A DNA stretch of 64,000 bases. It comes from Megasphaera sp. AM44-1BH (lineage in GTDB: Bacteria > Bacillota > Negativicutes > Veillonellales > Megasphaeraceae). The notes under the pieces are model-generated. The model saw only the letters and a list, made by a program, of their open reading frames with translations. It had not been told where the DNA came from and ran no database searches. The stretch lies in NCBI RefSeq assembly GCF_003467125.1, contig NZ_QSFA01000007.1, positions 23,733 through 87,732 of the forward strand, read 5' to 3'. Shown piece by piece: positions 8,384 through 17,050 of this stretch (within the stretch, counting starts at the first letter, position 1; the number at the start of each line of letters is the position of its first letter). A program made the position numbers and the translations under genes.

Positions 8384-9154
8384 TTAGTCCCCTAAAAATC
8401 CTGTCAGCGGATCAGAAGCCGAAGCCGTTTCCCGTACGCGTCCCATACCGGCGAGGTAGGCGGCACGGCCGGCTTCGATGGCTTTGCGGAATGCCTGGGC
8501 CATGAGCGGCAGGTTGCCGGCTGTGGCGATAGCCGTATTGGCCATGATGGCAGCGGCGCCCATTTCCATGGCTTCGCAGGCCTGGGACGGACGGCCGATA
8601 CCGGCATCGACGATGACGGGAAGGTCGATTTCATCGATGAGAATCTGGATGAAGTCACGCGTGCTCAGGCCTTTATTGGTGCCGATAGGAGATGCCAGGG
8701 GCATGATGGCGGCGGCACCGGCATCGGCGAGAGCCCGGGCAGCGTACAGATCCGGATACATATAGGGCAGGACGATAAACCCTTCTTTGGCGAGTATTTC
8801 CGTCGCTTTTATCGTTTCGGCATTGTCCGGAAGCAGGTATTTGGAGTCGCGCATGACTTCGATTTTGATGAAATCCCCGCAGCCGATTTCACGGGAAAGG
8901 CGGGCGATGCGGACGGCTTCTTCGGCCGTACGGGCGCTCGAGGTATTGGGAAGCAGCGTAACGCCTTTGGGGATAAAATCGAGGATATTGTCTTTCTGTC
9001 CTGCTTCTACGCGGCGCAGAGCCATGGTGACGATCTGGGCACCTGCCTGATCGACGGCAGCTTTAATCAGATCGACTGAAAATTTACCGGAACCTAAGAT
9101 AAAGCGGGATGTAAATTCATGACCGCCAAGTACGAGTTTGTCATCATTTGCCAT
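8384..9154 (-). CDS. thiG: Thiazole synthase
   Basis: A 256-residue TIM-barrel enzyme that joins 1-deoxy-D-xylulose 5-phosphate, dehydroglycine and the sulfur from ThiS thiocarboxylate into thiazole phosphate. The Schiff-base lysine is Lys97 in DFIKIEVMRD; the phosphate-binding glycine segments PVIVDAGIGRPSQA and GAAAIMANTAIA are present. The frame opens at a GTG (9163), but the ATG at 9154 lies eight bases from AAGGAG and matches the family start. It lies between thiS and thiH in one operon. Confidence 0.96.
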   Translation of the reverse strand: MANDDKLVLGGHEFTSRFILGSGKFSVDLIKAAVDQAGAQIVTMALRRVEAGQKDNILDFIPKGVTLLPNTSSARTAEEAVRIARLSREIGCGDFIKIEVMRDSKYLLPDNAETIKATEILAKEGFIVLPYMYPDLYAARALADAGAAAIMPLASPIGTNKGLSTRDFIQILIDEIDLPVIVDAGIGRPSQACEAMEMGAAAIMANTAIATAGNLPLMAQAFRKAIEAGRAAYLAGMGRVRETASASDPLTGFLGD

Positions 9155-9209
9155 GGGAAACACTCCTTAACATCATAAAATAGAATGAAAAAGCCGTATG
9201 TTGTCCGTA

Positions 9210-9404
9210 TCAGCCGCCACCTACGAAATGGACGATTTCCATAGAATCGCCATCGTGGAGGATTACGTCGGCATAGGTCCTGCGCGGTACGATGGTACCA
9301 TTCAGTTCGATGGCGATGCGGTCGCAGCGATAGCCTTCTTTTTCGAGGAACGCCTGAAGATTCTGTCCGGCCGCGGCCACGTCATTGCCGTTTATCCTGA
9401 CCAT
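9210..9404 (-). CDS. thiS: Sulfur carrier protein ThiS
   Basis: A 64-residue ubiquitin-like sulfur carrier. It ends in VHFVGGG; the terminal Gly-Gly is the site of thiocarboxylation for thiazole synthesis. Size and fold pattern (MVRINGNDV start, IAIELNGTIVPR in the middle) are typical. It is the first gene of the thiSGH operon. The adenylating partner ThiF is not in the window, so it must be encoded elsewhere or replaced by a MoeB-like enzyme. Confidence 0.93.
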   Translation of the reverse strand: MVRINGNDVAAAGQNLQAFLEKEGYRCDRIAIELNGTIVPRRTYADVILHDGDSMEIVHFVGGG

Positions 9405-9433
9405 ACTGGATCTCCTTTCCGCGTGGGGAATAG

Positions 9434-9492
9434 AAAAAATAAAAAAGCCGCACGAAGAATTACACCCAAGGTGGTGTACCCCTTCGTGCGGC
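9434..9492 (-). terminator. Attenuator-like terminator in the thiS leader
   Basis: On the minus strand, GCCGCACGAAG pairs with CTTCGTGCGGC, with an inner TACACC/GGTGTA stem and a T-rich tail (9446-9434). It lies between the promoter (TATAAT at 9518-9523) and thiS (start 9404), so it must be read through or regulated. I see none of the conserved THI-box (TPP riboswitch) sequences in the roughly 65-base leader. Confidence 0.82.
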
Positions 9493-9517
9493 CTCTTTCG
9501 GTCTCACTCTACGTCCC

Positions 9518-9545
9518 ATTATAGTGGATTATCGAAAATTGTCAA
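9518..9545 (-). promoter_or_regulatory. Consensus promoter of the thiSGH operon
   Basis: TTGACA (9545-9540), 16-base spacer, TATAAT (9523-9518) on the minus strand. Transcription should start near 9511. Confidence 0.88.
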
Positions 9546-9661
9546 TGTACAATGTATCACAAAATAGCATAAGAGACAAAAATTTTACATAGTCATATCC
9601 TGCGTATCCTGTATGTAGTATAATATTTATAACGATAGCGAAACAGACAGGGGGATTCTAT

Positions 9662-10939
9662 ATGGGCTGTAAAGCAAGTGGAAACTGGATGAATATTGCG
9701 CAGCATTTTTATTGGAGTGACGAACAGCTGCAATATTTTGCGGCAGCATTCCGACAGCAGCTGGAAGCAGCGGAAACAGGCGCCCCGTCGTCCCTTTCTT
9801 CCCTGCCGTCGTATATGGACCTGCCTGACGGCAGGGAGAAGGGAACCTATCTGGCACTGGATTTTGGCGGGACCAATGTGCGTGCATCCCGCATCCGCCT
9901 TTTGGGAGGACACTGTTTTATTATCGATAAAATCGTGTCCCATCCTCTCCGCAAAGAAGGAGAATACGATTATACGACGAAGGAAACGCAGGCGGAGCAA
10001 CTTTTTGATTTCATTGCCTCTTGTGTGGAAGAAGCGGCCGGTGGCAATATAGACTGTGCCCTGGGACATACCTTTTCGTACGCCGTCTGCCAGTCCGACT
10101 GCCATGACGCGCGCCTGGCCCAGTGGTCCAAGGAAATGGCCGTTTCCGGTGTGGAAGGAGAGTATATCAACCAATTGCTGAAGGAGGCGCTCCGGCGCCG
10201 CGGCCTCGACCAGATCCGTCCGGTAGCGCTGATCAATGATACGACGGCGGTACTCCTGGCGGCGGCCTATCAGTACCGTCATACCCATATCGGCGTCATC
10301 TGCGGCACGGGTTTTAATATCTGTTTTTATGAACCAAAGCAATCGATGGCCATCAATCTGGAAGCCGGCGATTTCGATGGAATGCCGCGGAACAAGTGGG
10401 ATGAACGGGTAGATGAAGCAACACGGCTTCCCGGGCACCACATGCTGGAAAAAATGATCAGTGGCGCCTATCTCGGACCGATTTACCGGGAGACTTTGAA
10501 GACCTATTTTAATACCGACGATATTCCGCCGTGCACGACGCCGGAAATGAACCGGATCGTAACGGCGGGAAATCCCGATGATGCCCGTCTGCGCCTGAGC
10601 CGGCTGCTGAACCGCATCATCGCTCCGGCCGACGTCGAACCGCTGCGTAATCTGGCCGGGACTATTCTCGTGCGGACTGCCCAGCTTTCCGGTGCTGCCT
10701 GCTATGGCATCCTGCAGCATCTGTATCCCAAGGGTCATATTGCGCGGCAGTCCATTGCCATCGAAGGGGGACTCCTGAGCCATATCCGGGGAGGGCTCCT
10801 CATGTTTGATGACGCTCTGTATGGTTGCGCTGCCCGGAACGGGCGTTCCCGGCAGCAGGGGATTCCTGTAGAAGCGGCACTGATTTACGACGGACCGTCG
10901 GTCGGGGCGGCCATTGCAGCGGCCGTAGCCGATAACTGA
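9662..10939 (+). CDS. Hexokinase of the eukaryotic (HK) family
   Basis: A 425-residue sugar kinase of the eukaryotic hexokinase type, rather than the ROK or glucokinase families usual in bacteria. Visible motifs are the ATP phosphate-1 loop LALDFGGTNVR (64-74), LGHTFSYAV, the catalytic Asp193 in ALINDTTAVLLA, the adenosine-side ICGTGFN (214-219), a glucose-contact Glu in INLEAGDFD and the hexokinase signature LEKMISGAYLGPIYR (262-276). The C-terminal nucleotide loop IAIEGGLL is present. It should phosphorylate glucose or another hexose with ATP. The start has GGGGGA seven bases upstream. It diverges from the thi operon. The exact sugar is not predictable. Confidence 0.87.
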   Translation: MGCKASGNWMNIAQHFYWSDEQLQYFAAAFRQQLEAAETGAPSSLSSLPSYMDLPDGREKGTYLALDFGGTNVRASRIRLLGGHCFIIDKIVSHPLRKEGEYDYTTKETQAEQLFDFIASCVEEAAGGNIDCALGHTFSYAVCQSDCHDARLAQWSKEMAVSGVEGEYINQLLKEALRRRGLDQIRPVALINDTTAVLLAAAYQYRHTHIGVICGTGFNICFYEPKQSMAINLEAGDFDGMPRNKWDERVDEATRLPGHHMLEKMISGAYLGPIYRETLKTYFNTDDIPPCTTPEMNRIVTAGNPDDARLRLSRLLNRIIAPADVEPLRNLAGTILVRTAQLSGAACYGILQHLYPKGHIARQSIAIEGGLLSHIRGGLLMFDDALYGCAARNGRSRQQGIPVEAALIYDGPSVGAAIAAAVADN

Positions 10940-10991
10940 CAGAATCTGGCTGCTTTGGCAGGGTTTCTCTTATAAATGTGACGATCTGCTC

Positions 10992-11020
10992 TTTTCACCA
11001 GAACTGTTTTTCGATACAAT
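10992..11020 (+). promoter_or_regulatory. Possible promoter of the MocR-YhaO-YhaN operon
   Basis: TTTTCA (10992-10997), 17 bases, TACAAT (11015-11020), about 50 bases before the MocR start. Moderate match only. Confidence 0.45.
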
Positions 11021-11067
11021 AAAGGGTAGGCTTATCGTAAATTTGTTTCAATCCTGACGGGGGACAT

Positions 11068-12465
11068 ATGCTGCAGATCGATACTCATAGCAAAATACCG
11101 TACTATGTACAAATATATACGTATTACCGTGATGAAATCACGGCCCGGCGGATGCCGGCGGGGATGAAAATGGCGTCTGTACGCGAATTAGCCCAGCGGG
11201 CCGGCGTCAGCAAGATGACCGTTGAAAAAGCCTATTATCAGCTTGCCAGCGAGGGATATATCATCCGCCGCACCAAGGCGCGGTACGAAGTCGCCGATAT
11301 TGCCTTCCCGCAGAAAAAGGAACGGCCTGTGTACCGGCAGCAGGAAAAACAGGAAACACTGCCGCCAGTCGTCTATGATTTTGGCAGTGGCGACATGGAC
11401 ATGGAACGCTTCCCTATGGCGGTCTGGCGCAAATTGATGAGCCGCGTCCTGAGTGAGCCGGCGTACCTTCTGGCCAATCAGGATGAGCAGGGGGCTCCCG
11501 TCCTGCGGCAGGCACTGAGCGAATACGTCTATCAGAGCCGCGGCGTCCATGCTGACCCGGAATCCATCCTCATCGGATCGGGGACGATACCGCTGCTGGC
11601 TGTCCTTACCAGCCTGCTCCAGCCGGACTTTGAGCGCATTGCCGTAGAGGAACCGGGATTCCGACTGGGACGGGAGTTATTCCGCAGCCGTGGCTTTTCC
11701 CTGCAGCCTGTGCCGGTACGGGACGGACTGCTGGACATGGATATACTAAAACAGAGCGGCGCGCGCCTGGTGTATGTCAGCCCGTCCCATCAGTTCCCTA
11801 CAGGGACGGTCATGCCGGCCGGGATGCGCTATGACCTGCTTCATTGGGCCGGCGATTACGACGGCATGATCGTCGAAGACGATTATGACAGTGAGTTGCG
11901 GTATTATGGCCGCCCCGTGCCGGCCCTGCAGGGAATGGACAAGGCCGGCCGCGTCATCTACATGGGGGCGCTGTCCAAAGTGCTGCCGCCTTTTGTGCGC
12001 CTCAGTTATATGGTCCTTCCGCCGCCGCTTCTTATGCGGTACAGGGAAAGCCGCGCTTTATTCCGTCAGGGGTCTTCTGTGCTGGAACAATGTGTCCTGG
12101 CCGAATATATCCGCAGCGGGGAACTGGCCCGGCAGGTGCGGCGTCTGCGCAAAGACTATCAGGAAAAGGGAGAGCTCATGGAGCGGTTCCTGGTGAAAGC
12201 CTTTGGGGACCGCATCCGCGTCAGCCGCATCGTATCCGGCGTCTATTGCCACATTACCCTGAAAAGCCAGGATACGGAGGAACGGTTATTGAAAAAGGCA
12301 GCAGAAAAAGGCTGCCGTGTCTTATCGGTACAATCGTTTTATGAAAACCGGAATCTGGAGACAGAAAAAGAATTTCTTCTGAGTTTTTCCAAAATTCCCG
12401 GCGGCCAGCTGAAAGACGCTGTGGGAGCACTAAAAACAGCCTGGTCAGAGAAAGAAGGAGACTAA
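11068..12465 (+). CDS. MocR-type regulator (GntR HTH + aminotransferase-like domain)
   Basis: A 465-residue MocR/PdxR family regulator. Residues about 8-75 are a GntR winged helix (SVRELAQRAGVSKMTVEKAY); the rest is a fold-type-I aminotransferase-like domain with the PLP lysine in MGALSKVLPPFVRL and the cofactor Asp/Tyr region VEDDYDSELRYYG. Such proteins use bound PLP or an amino-acid adduct as effector. GGGGGA lies before the ATG. Its stop overlaps the ATG of the nuclease gene (TAATG), so it is cotranscribed with yhaO and yhaN, an unusual pairing. The target promoter is unknown. Confidence 0.9.
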   Translation: MLQIDTHSKIPYYVQIYTYYRDEITARRMPAGMKMASVRELAQRAGVSKMTVEKAYYQLASEGYIIRRTKARYEVADIAFPQKKERPVYRQQEKQETLPPVVYDFGSGDMDMERFPMAVWRKLMSRVLSEPAYLLANQDEQGAPVLRQALSEYVYQSRGVHADPESILIGSGTIPLLAVLTSLLQPDFERIAVEEPGFRLGRELFRSRGFSLQPVPVRDGLLDMDILKQSGARLVYVSPSHQFPTGTVMPAGMRYDLLHWAGDYDGMIVEDDYDSELRYYGRPVPALQGMDKAGRVIYMGALSKVLPPFVRLSYMVLPPPLLMRYRESRALFRQGSSVLEQCVLAEYIRSGELARQVRRLRKDYQEKGELMERFLVKAFGDRIRVSRIVSGVYCHITLKSQDTEERLLKKAAEKGCRVLSVQSFYENRNLETEKEFLLSFSKIPGGQLKDAVGALKTAWSEKEGD

Positions 12466-13730
12466 TGGCCAAAAGTTTGCGTTTTATACATTGCGGGGAT
12501 CTGCATCTGGGCAGTCCCTTTCATGATATTGCCATGGTCGATGAACGCTGGCAGCGTATCGTCGGCAAGGCGCCGGTCCGGGCCTTTCAGAAAATCGTCC
12601 AGACGGCGATTGATAAAGAAGTCGATGCCGTGCTGATTGCCGGTGATGTCTATACCAGCAGCAGCCACAACCTGACGGCACAGCTCGACTATGTGCGCCT
12701 TTTGCACAAGCTGGCCCAGCATCACATACAGGTGTTTGCCGTACTGGGCAATCACGATCCGCTGGAAGCCTGGAAGGCGCGGATTCCCTTTCCGCCCAAT
12801 GTACACGTCTTTGGCACGGAAAAGGTCGAACGGATTCCCCTCATCGTAGACGGGGAAGAACTGGCTGCCGTATACGGCCAGAGTTATGCCAAAAGCGAGC
12901 AGCGGGACAATCTGGCCTGGAACTTCCGCAGGACTGCTGCCGACCGCTATGCCATCGGGCTCCTTCATACCCAGGTCGGCACTGCCCAGTCGCCGTATGC
13001 CCCGTGCAGTATGACCGACCTGAAAGAAAGCGGTATGGATTACTGGGCCCTGGGACACGTGCACAAGCACCAGGTCCTGTCAGAGAAGCCTTATGTCGTC
13101 TATGCCGGCAATCCCCAGGGGCTCGATTGCACAGAGACGGGGCCGAGGGGCTGCTACTATGTGGAAGTGGGCCCGTACGGAACGGTGCATATGGAATTCA
13201 TCGACACCAGCATCGTCCGCTGGGAATCGGCCGATGTGCCGATCGACAACGCCGAATCGGTTTCGGAACTGCGCGATGCTGTGCGCTTTACTAAAGAAAA
13301 AGTGCGCCGGGAATGTGGCAAACCCACTTTCCTCACAATCAATTTTACCGGCTCGGGCAGTATGTACCAGGTCATCAATAATCCGGAAGCGACACAATAC
13401 TGGATTGATGCCTGGCGGGAAGAAGAAGCCGGAAAATATGCCTTCGTCATGGTACAGCGGCTGCGCAACATGGCCCGCCCCAGGATCAATGCCGGTGAAC
13501 GGAGCAAACTGCCCGATACGGTAGGGGATTACCTCAACGTATCAGACAAACTCGATGCGCTGCCGCAGGAAGAAAAGCTGAAGGTCCTGCGTGATATCTT
13601 GTCACAGCGGCCGGAATTTGAACGCCTGGGAGCGTACGGAAAGAGCATTTCTGACGAACGGATCCTGGAAGCGTTCGAAAAAGCCAAATGGCTGGGCATG
13701 CAGAAGCTGCTGGAAGATAGAAGAGGATAA
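12465..13730 (+). CDS. YhaO-like metallophosphoesterase (SbcD/Mre11 family DNA exonuclease)
   Basis: A 421-residue calcineurin-like nuclease subunit related to SbcD/Mre11. The five metal-site motifs are visible: HCGDLHLGS, IAGDVYTS, VLGNHDP, LLHTQVG and LGHVHKH. The C-terminal region (about 270-421) is the capping and partner-binding part. The gene overlaps the MocR stop by one base and is followed three bases later by the YhaN-like ATPase, the usual yhaO-yhaN order. Together they should form an SMC-like nuclease for DNA ends, but for YhaO/YhaN this activity is inferred from homology. Confidence 0.9.
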   Translation: MAKSLRFIHCGDLHLGSPFHDIAMVDERWQRIVGKAPVRAFQKIVQTAIDKEVDAVLIAGDVYTSSSHNLTAQLDYVRLLHKLAQHHIQVFAVLGNHDPLEAWKARIPFPPNVHVFGTEKVERIPLIVDGEELAAVYGQSYAKSEQRDNLAWNFRRTAADRYAIGLLHTQVGTAQSPYAPCSMTDLKESGMDYWALGHVHKHQVLSEKPYVVYAGNPQGLDCTETGPRGCYYVEVGPYGTVHMEFIDTSIVRWESADVPIDNAESVSELRDAVRFTKEKVRRECGKPTFLTINFTGSGSMYQVINNPEATQYWIDAWREEEAGKYAFVMVQRLRNMARPRINAGERSKLPDTVGDYLNVSDKLDALPQEEKLKVLRDILSQRPEFERLGAYGKSISDERILEAFEKAKWLGMQKLLEDRRG

Positions 13731-13733
13731 GAT

Positions 13734-16721
13734 ATGAAAATTATACAGATGAATTTAGATGATTTCGGTATTTATCATAATGTATCCTGGACGCCGCCGG
13801 AAAAAGGCCTGATTGTCATGCATGGCCAGAACGAAAGCGGCAAGACGACGCTGATGAAATACGTGCGCTCCATGTTTTTTGGCTATCCCCGGGGTGAATG
13901 GAAGGGGTATTTCGGACACATGGATATACGCCGGGAAGACGGCCATGAATACCGGATTTACCGGAACGAAAAAGAGTCCTATATTGCCGATGGCGACGAA
14001 GTGATCCACGAAGAACCGGCAACGCTCTGGTGGCACAGTCTGGAACGGGGCACCTATGACAAGATTTTTGCCATGGGGCTCGAAGACCTGCAGGGGTTTA
14101 AGATTCTCTCCAATGAAGAAGTGCGGAGCCATTTTTTCAGCATTGAAGGCGGCGTCCGCATGGGGGCCGTGCGCCGTGATTTTACGCGGCAGATGGGAGA
14201 GCTGCTCGTCGCGTCCCATCAGGGAAAGAAACCCATCAACGTCCTGTTGCAGGAACAGCGCGAGTTCGACCGCAAAATCCACGAGCTGTCGTATGATGAA
14301 GACGAATTTGCATCGCTGCAGGAAAAAGAACGGCAGACCCATGAGATCGAGAAACGGTTGCGCCTGAGCATTGAAGAAACGAAGCAGCAGATTGAAAAAG
14401 TAGCCATGCCGCTGGCGGCCTGGGACGTGTACAAGCGGGGCCAGGATGCCATGAAACACATGCAGGAACTGGCCGACGTGTCACAGTTCCCTGCCGACGG
14501 GGCTCAGCGCTGGGAAGAACTGGAACGTAAAATCAGGGAAATCAATGAAAAAATAAAGGAATTGGAAGCGGCCAGCCGCAAAGGGCCGGCTTTCAAACAG
14601 GAATGGAACCGATGGGTCATCTGTGGTTCCCAGATTGATGAACTGTATCATAACATGCCCCAGTGGCAGCAGGGACAGGAAGAACTGACGGATCATGAAG
14701 ACAAGGAAATGGACTGGCAGTACGACGAAAATAAGTACAGCCAGACCCTTGCCGGATGGACCGGAGGGCAGGTCCCCGAACAGGCTGACTGGAACCGGGC
14801 CCTGACGCTGGCCCACAATCTGGAAACGTATACCAGGGAAGAAGAAAAATGGCAGGCTGCCCGGCCGAAAGATGTCAGTGCCTCGCTTAAGACCGGCGAG
14901 TCTGACGGGACGCAGCGGACGCCTGAAGAATGGCAGGAACTGGGAAAATCGGTCGTCACCATCCAGGATACGCTCATAGAGCGGGAAAAGACGCAGGAAC
15001 TGCTGCGCCTGCTGAAGGAAGACCCGGCAGAAACGAGCCATGGCTTTCTGGCGCTGGGCCTGCTTTTTCTGCTGGCTGCGGCAGGACTTGCAGCATCGGT
15101 CGTTCTCTACGAGTTCGATCTCATGATAGCCGGCGGTGCCGCTGTCCTGTGCGTACTGCTGGCCCTTGCTGCCTTTGCCAAACAGCGGTCGGATGGACGG
15201 CGTGTGCCGCGGCGCATCAGTGAACTGGAAGGCCAGCTGGCCACATTGCAGACCCGCCTTTCGGCCATGGCGGATGATGCGGGCCTGGAAATTTCTACAG
15301 ACGAGGACAATGCGGCCTGGAATCAGATGCTCGACGGCGTCCGCAAGGAATACATGGACTGGAAGACGAGAGAATCCCAGGATGCCTGGAAAAAAGAACA
15401 GCAGGTCATGTACGATGCCATTTACCAGAAATGGCAACAGGAAGGCAAAGGCTGGGCGGATAAGCTGGAAAACTGCCGTAATGCCTGGAAGGCCTGGCAG
15501 CAGACGACAGGGTTCACCGGACTGGAAACGGGAGATGTCCAGGCTGCAAAAGAAGCCTGGGATGCATACCAGCATGCCCGTACGTCTCTGAAGGAATGGA
15601 AGAAACGCAAAGAAGATATCCTGACCCGCATCAGCCGCCTGAAGGACAGTGCCGAACAGATTTTCCGCGAAGTCGGCGTCAGTGAGGACGTATCGCCGGA
15701 AGGCATCGAACGGGTCTACCAGATGTGGCAGAAAATCCGCGTCCAGGCAGAAGTTGCCAGGGAACAGGACCGGCAGCAGGAAGAACGGAAACAGGAACTG
15801 GCAAAATGGCAGAAAGAACGGGATATACGCCGTCATCAGGAAGAAGAAATCCTGAAAGAAACGGGCTCCCAGACGGCAGGGGAATTCCGCAGCAAAGTTT
15901 TGAAATTCCGTCAGTTCCATCAGTATAAAGAAGTATATGAACAATCGGAAGCCCATATCAAGCTCATCGCCAAGACGCCCAAGAATCTGGCCCAGCTCCG
16001 TCATGAATTAAAGATACACGACTGCCAGACCTGGAAAGACGAAAAATCCTATTATGAACGCAAAATTGCCGACACGGAAAAGAAACTGGCCGCTGTAGCC
16101 GAAAAGAGAGGCAGCATCGTCGAACGGCTCAGTCAGATGGCAAAGAGTGAAGAATCAGGCCGGCTGCTGCAGGAAAAGCAGAACCGGAAGACGGAACTCG
16201 ACCGGAAGACCGACGACTGGCTGACCTTCTTGTATGCCCAGTATATGCTCGGTGAAGCCCAGAATTATTATGAACGGGTGCGCCAGCCGCTGGTGATCCG
16301 CCAGGCCGGCGATTATCTCCACCTCATGACCCAGGGCCGCTATACCCTTCAGGCCAGCTTTGACGGGCGGCAGCTCTATGCCGTCGATGGGACGGGCCGG
16401 CGTATCCCCGAAAAGGAATGGAGCAGCGGCACCGGCGACCAGGTATACCTGGCTATCCGCATGAGTCTGGCCATGGCCTTTTCCAAGCAGATCGAACCGA
16501 TGCCGATCATCCTCGACGATATCCTCGTCCGTTTCGACGAACAACGGCAGAAAGAAGCCATCCGTTTCCTGGCCGATCTGGGCAGGAAAGAACAGATATT
16601 CCTCTTTACGTGCTCCATGGAAACGCGGAAGCTGGCAGAAGAAGTACAGAAACTGCTGGCGGGGGAAACGGATACGATTCATTTGTTCGAAATTGAACAG
16701 GGAACAATTGCATCGGCGTAA
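13734..16721 (+). CDS. YhaN-like ATPase (SbcC/Rad50-type AAA protein)
   Basis: A 995-residue SMC-like ATPase. Walker A is GQNESGKTT (31-39), Walker B is PMPIILDDILVRFDE near residue 925, and the ABC signature region WSSGTGDQVYLAIRMSLAMAF precedes it. Between the heads lie long coiled coils rich in Glu, Lys, Gln and Trp. Near residues 425-475 there are two hydrophobic segments (FLALGLLFLLAAAGLAASVV and the next), so the protein is probably membrane-anchored, a known trait of YhaN but not of SbcC. It pairs with the upstream YhaO nuclease, three bases away. A terminator follows. Confidence 0.9.
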   Translation: MKIIQMNLDDFGIYHNVSWTPPEKGLIVMHGQNESGKTTLMKYVRSMFFGYPRGEWKGYFGHMDIRREDGHEYRIYRNEKESYIADGDEVIHEEPATLWWHSLERGTYDKIFAMGLEDLQGFKILSNEEVRSHFFSIEGGVRMGAVRRDFTRQMGELLVASHQGKKPINVLLQEQREFDRKIHELSYDEDEFASLQEKERQTHEIEKRLRLSIEETKQQIEKVAMPLAAWDVYKRGQDAMKHMQELADVSQFPADGAQRWEELERKIREINEKIKELEAASRKGPAFKQEWNRWVICGSQIDELYHNMPQWQQGQEELTDHEDKEMDWQYDENKYSQTLAGWTGGQVPEQADWNRALTLAHNLETYTREEEKWQAARPKDVSASLKTGESDGTQRTPEEWQELGKSVVTIQDTLIEREKTQELLRLLKEDPAETSHGFLALGLLFLLAAAGLAASVVLYEFDLMIAGGAAVLCVLLALAAFAKQRSDGRRVPRRISELEGQLATLQTRLSAMADDAGLEISTDEDNAAWNQMLDGVRKEYMDWKTRESQDAWKKEQQVMYDAIYQKWQQEGKGWADKLENCRNAWKAWQQTTGFTGLETGDVQAAKEAWDAYQHARTSLKEWKKRKEDILTRISRLKDSAEQIFREVGVSEDVSPEGIERVYQMWQKIRVQAEVAREQDRQQEERKQELAKWQKERDIRRHQEEEILKETGSQTAGEFRSKVLKFRQFHQYKEVYEQSEAHIKLIAKTPKNLAQLRHELKIHDCQTWKDEKSYYERKIADTEKKLAAVAEKRGSIVERLSQMAKSEESGRLLQEKQNRKTELDRKTDDWLTFLYAQYMLGEAQNYYERVRQPLVIRQAGDYLHLMTQGRYTLQASFDGRQLYAVDGTGRRIPEKEWSSGTGDQVYLAIRMSLAMAFSKQIEPMPIILDDILVRFDEQRQKEAIRFLADLGRKEQIFLFTCSMETRKLAEEVQKLLAGETDTIHLFEIEQGTIASA

Positions 16722-16761
16722 TGGACAAAAAACAGAAAAATTAGTTTGTACTTACGAACAG

Positions 16762-16797
16762 GGAGAAATTTGTATTTATGCAAATTTCTCCTTTTTT
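16762..16797 (+). terminator. Terminator after yhaN
   Basis: GGAGAAATTTG and CAAATTTCTCC flank an 8-base loop and are followed by six T. The remainder of 16798-16910 is AT-rich without a gene. Confidence 0.9.
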
Positions 16798-16910
16798 CAT
16801 GAGATTAAATTTTACTATGCGGAAACCGACTAGCTTATTTTACCATATGATAGGAAATTACCATTACTTAAACGTTTAATCTAGAAGAATAATTTTTTAG
16901 AAAAAATTTA

Positions 16911-16939
16911 TTGACAAGACATAACTATACATTTATAAT
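16911..16939 (+). promoter_or_regulatory. Consensus promoter of the TRAP-TAXI operon
   Basis: TTGACA (16911-16916), 17-base spacer, TATAAT (16934-16939). The leader to the first gene is about 105 bases and holds a weak hairpin. Confidence 0.88.
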
Positions 16940-16978
16940 TTTCGTATAAGGAAAACAGAATGCAGAATGAGGCAAGGG

Positions 16979-17017
16979 GGCCGTACAAATCGAGGATGGG
17001 TTTGGAGGCCTTTTTTT
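16979..17017 (+). terminator. Possible weak attenuator in the TAXI leader
   Basis: GGCC pairs with GGCC around an inner AAATC/GGTTT stem and is followed by seven T. The stem is short, so this may be a pause or partial attenuator rather than a true terminator. Confidence 0.4.
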
Positions 17018-17050
17018 GTCCAGGAACGCAAATTTTGGGAGGGATGCAAT

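Noticed and set aside
9404..9545. TPP riboswitch upstream of thiS
   Set aside because: The leader is only about 65 bases before the terminator and lacks the conserved THI-box sequences; only a terminator hairpin can be supported.
14481..16004. 507-codon minus-strand open frame opposite yhaN
   Set aside because: Antisense shadow of the coiled-coil region; Phe/Leu-rich text arises from Glu/Lys codons on the other strand.
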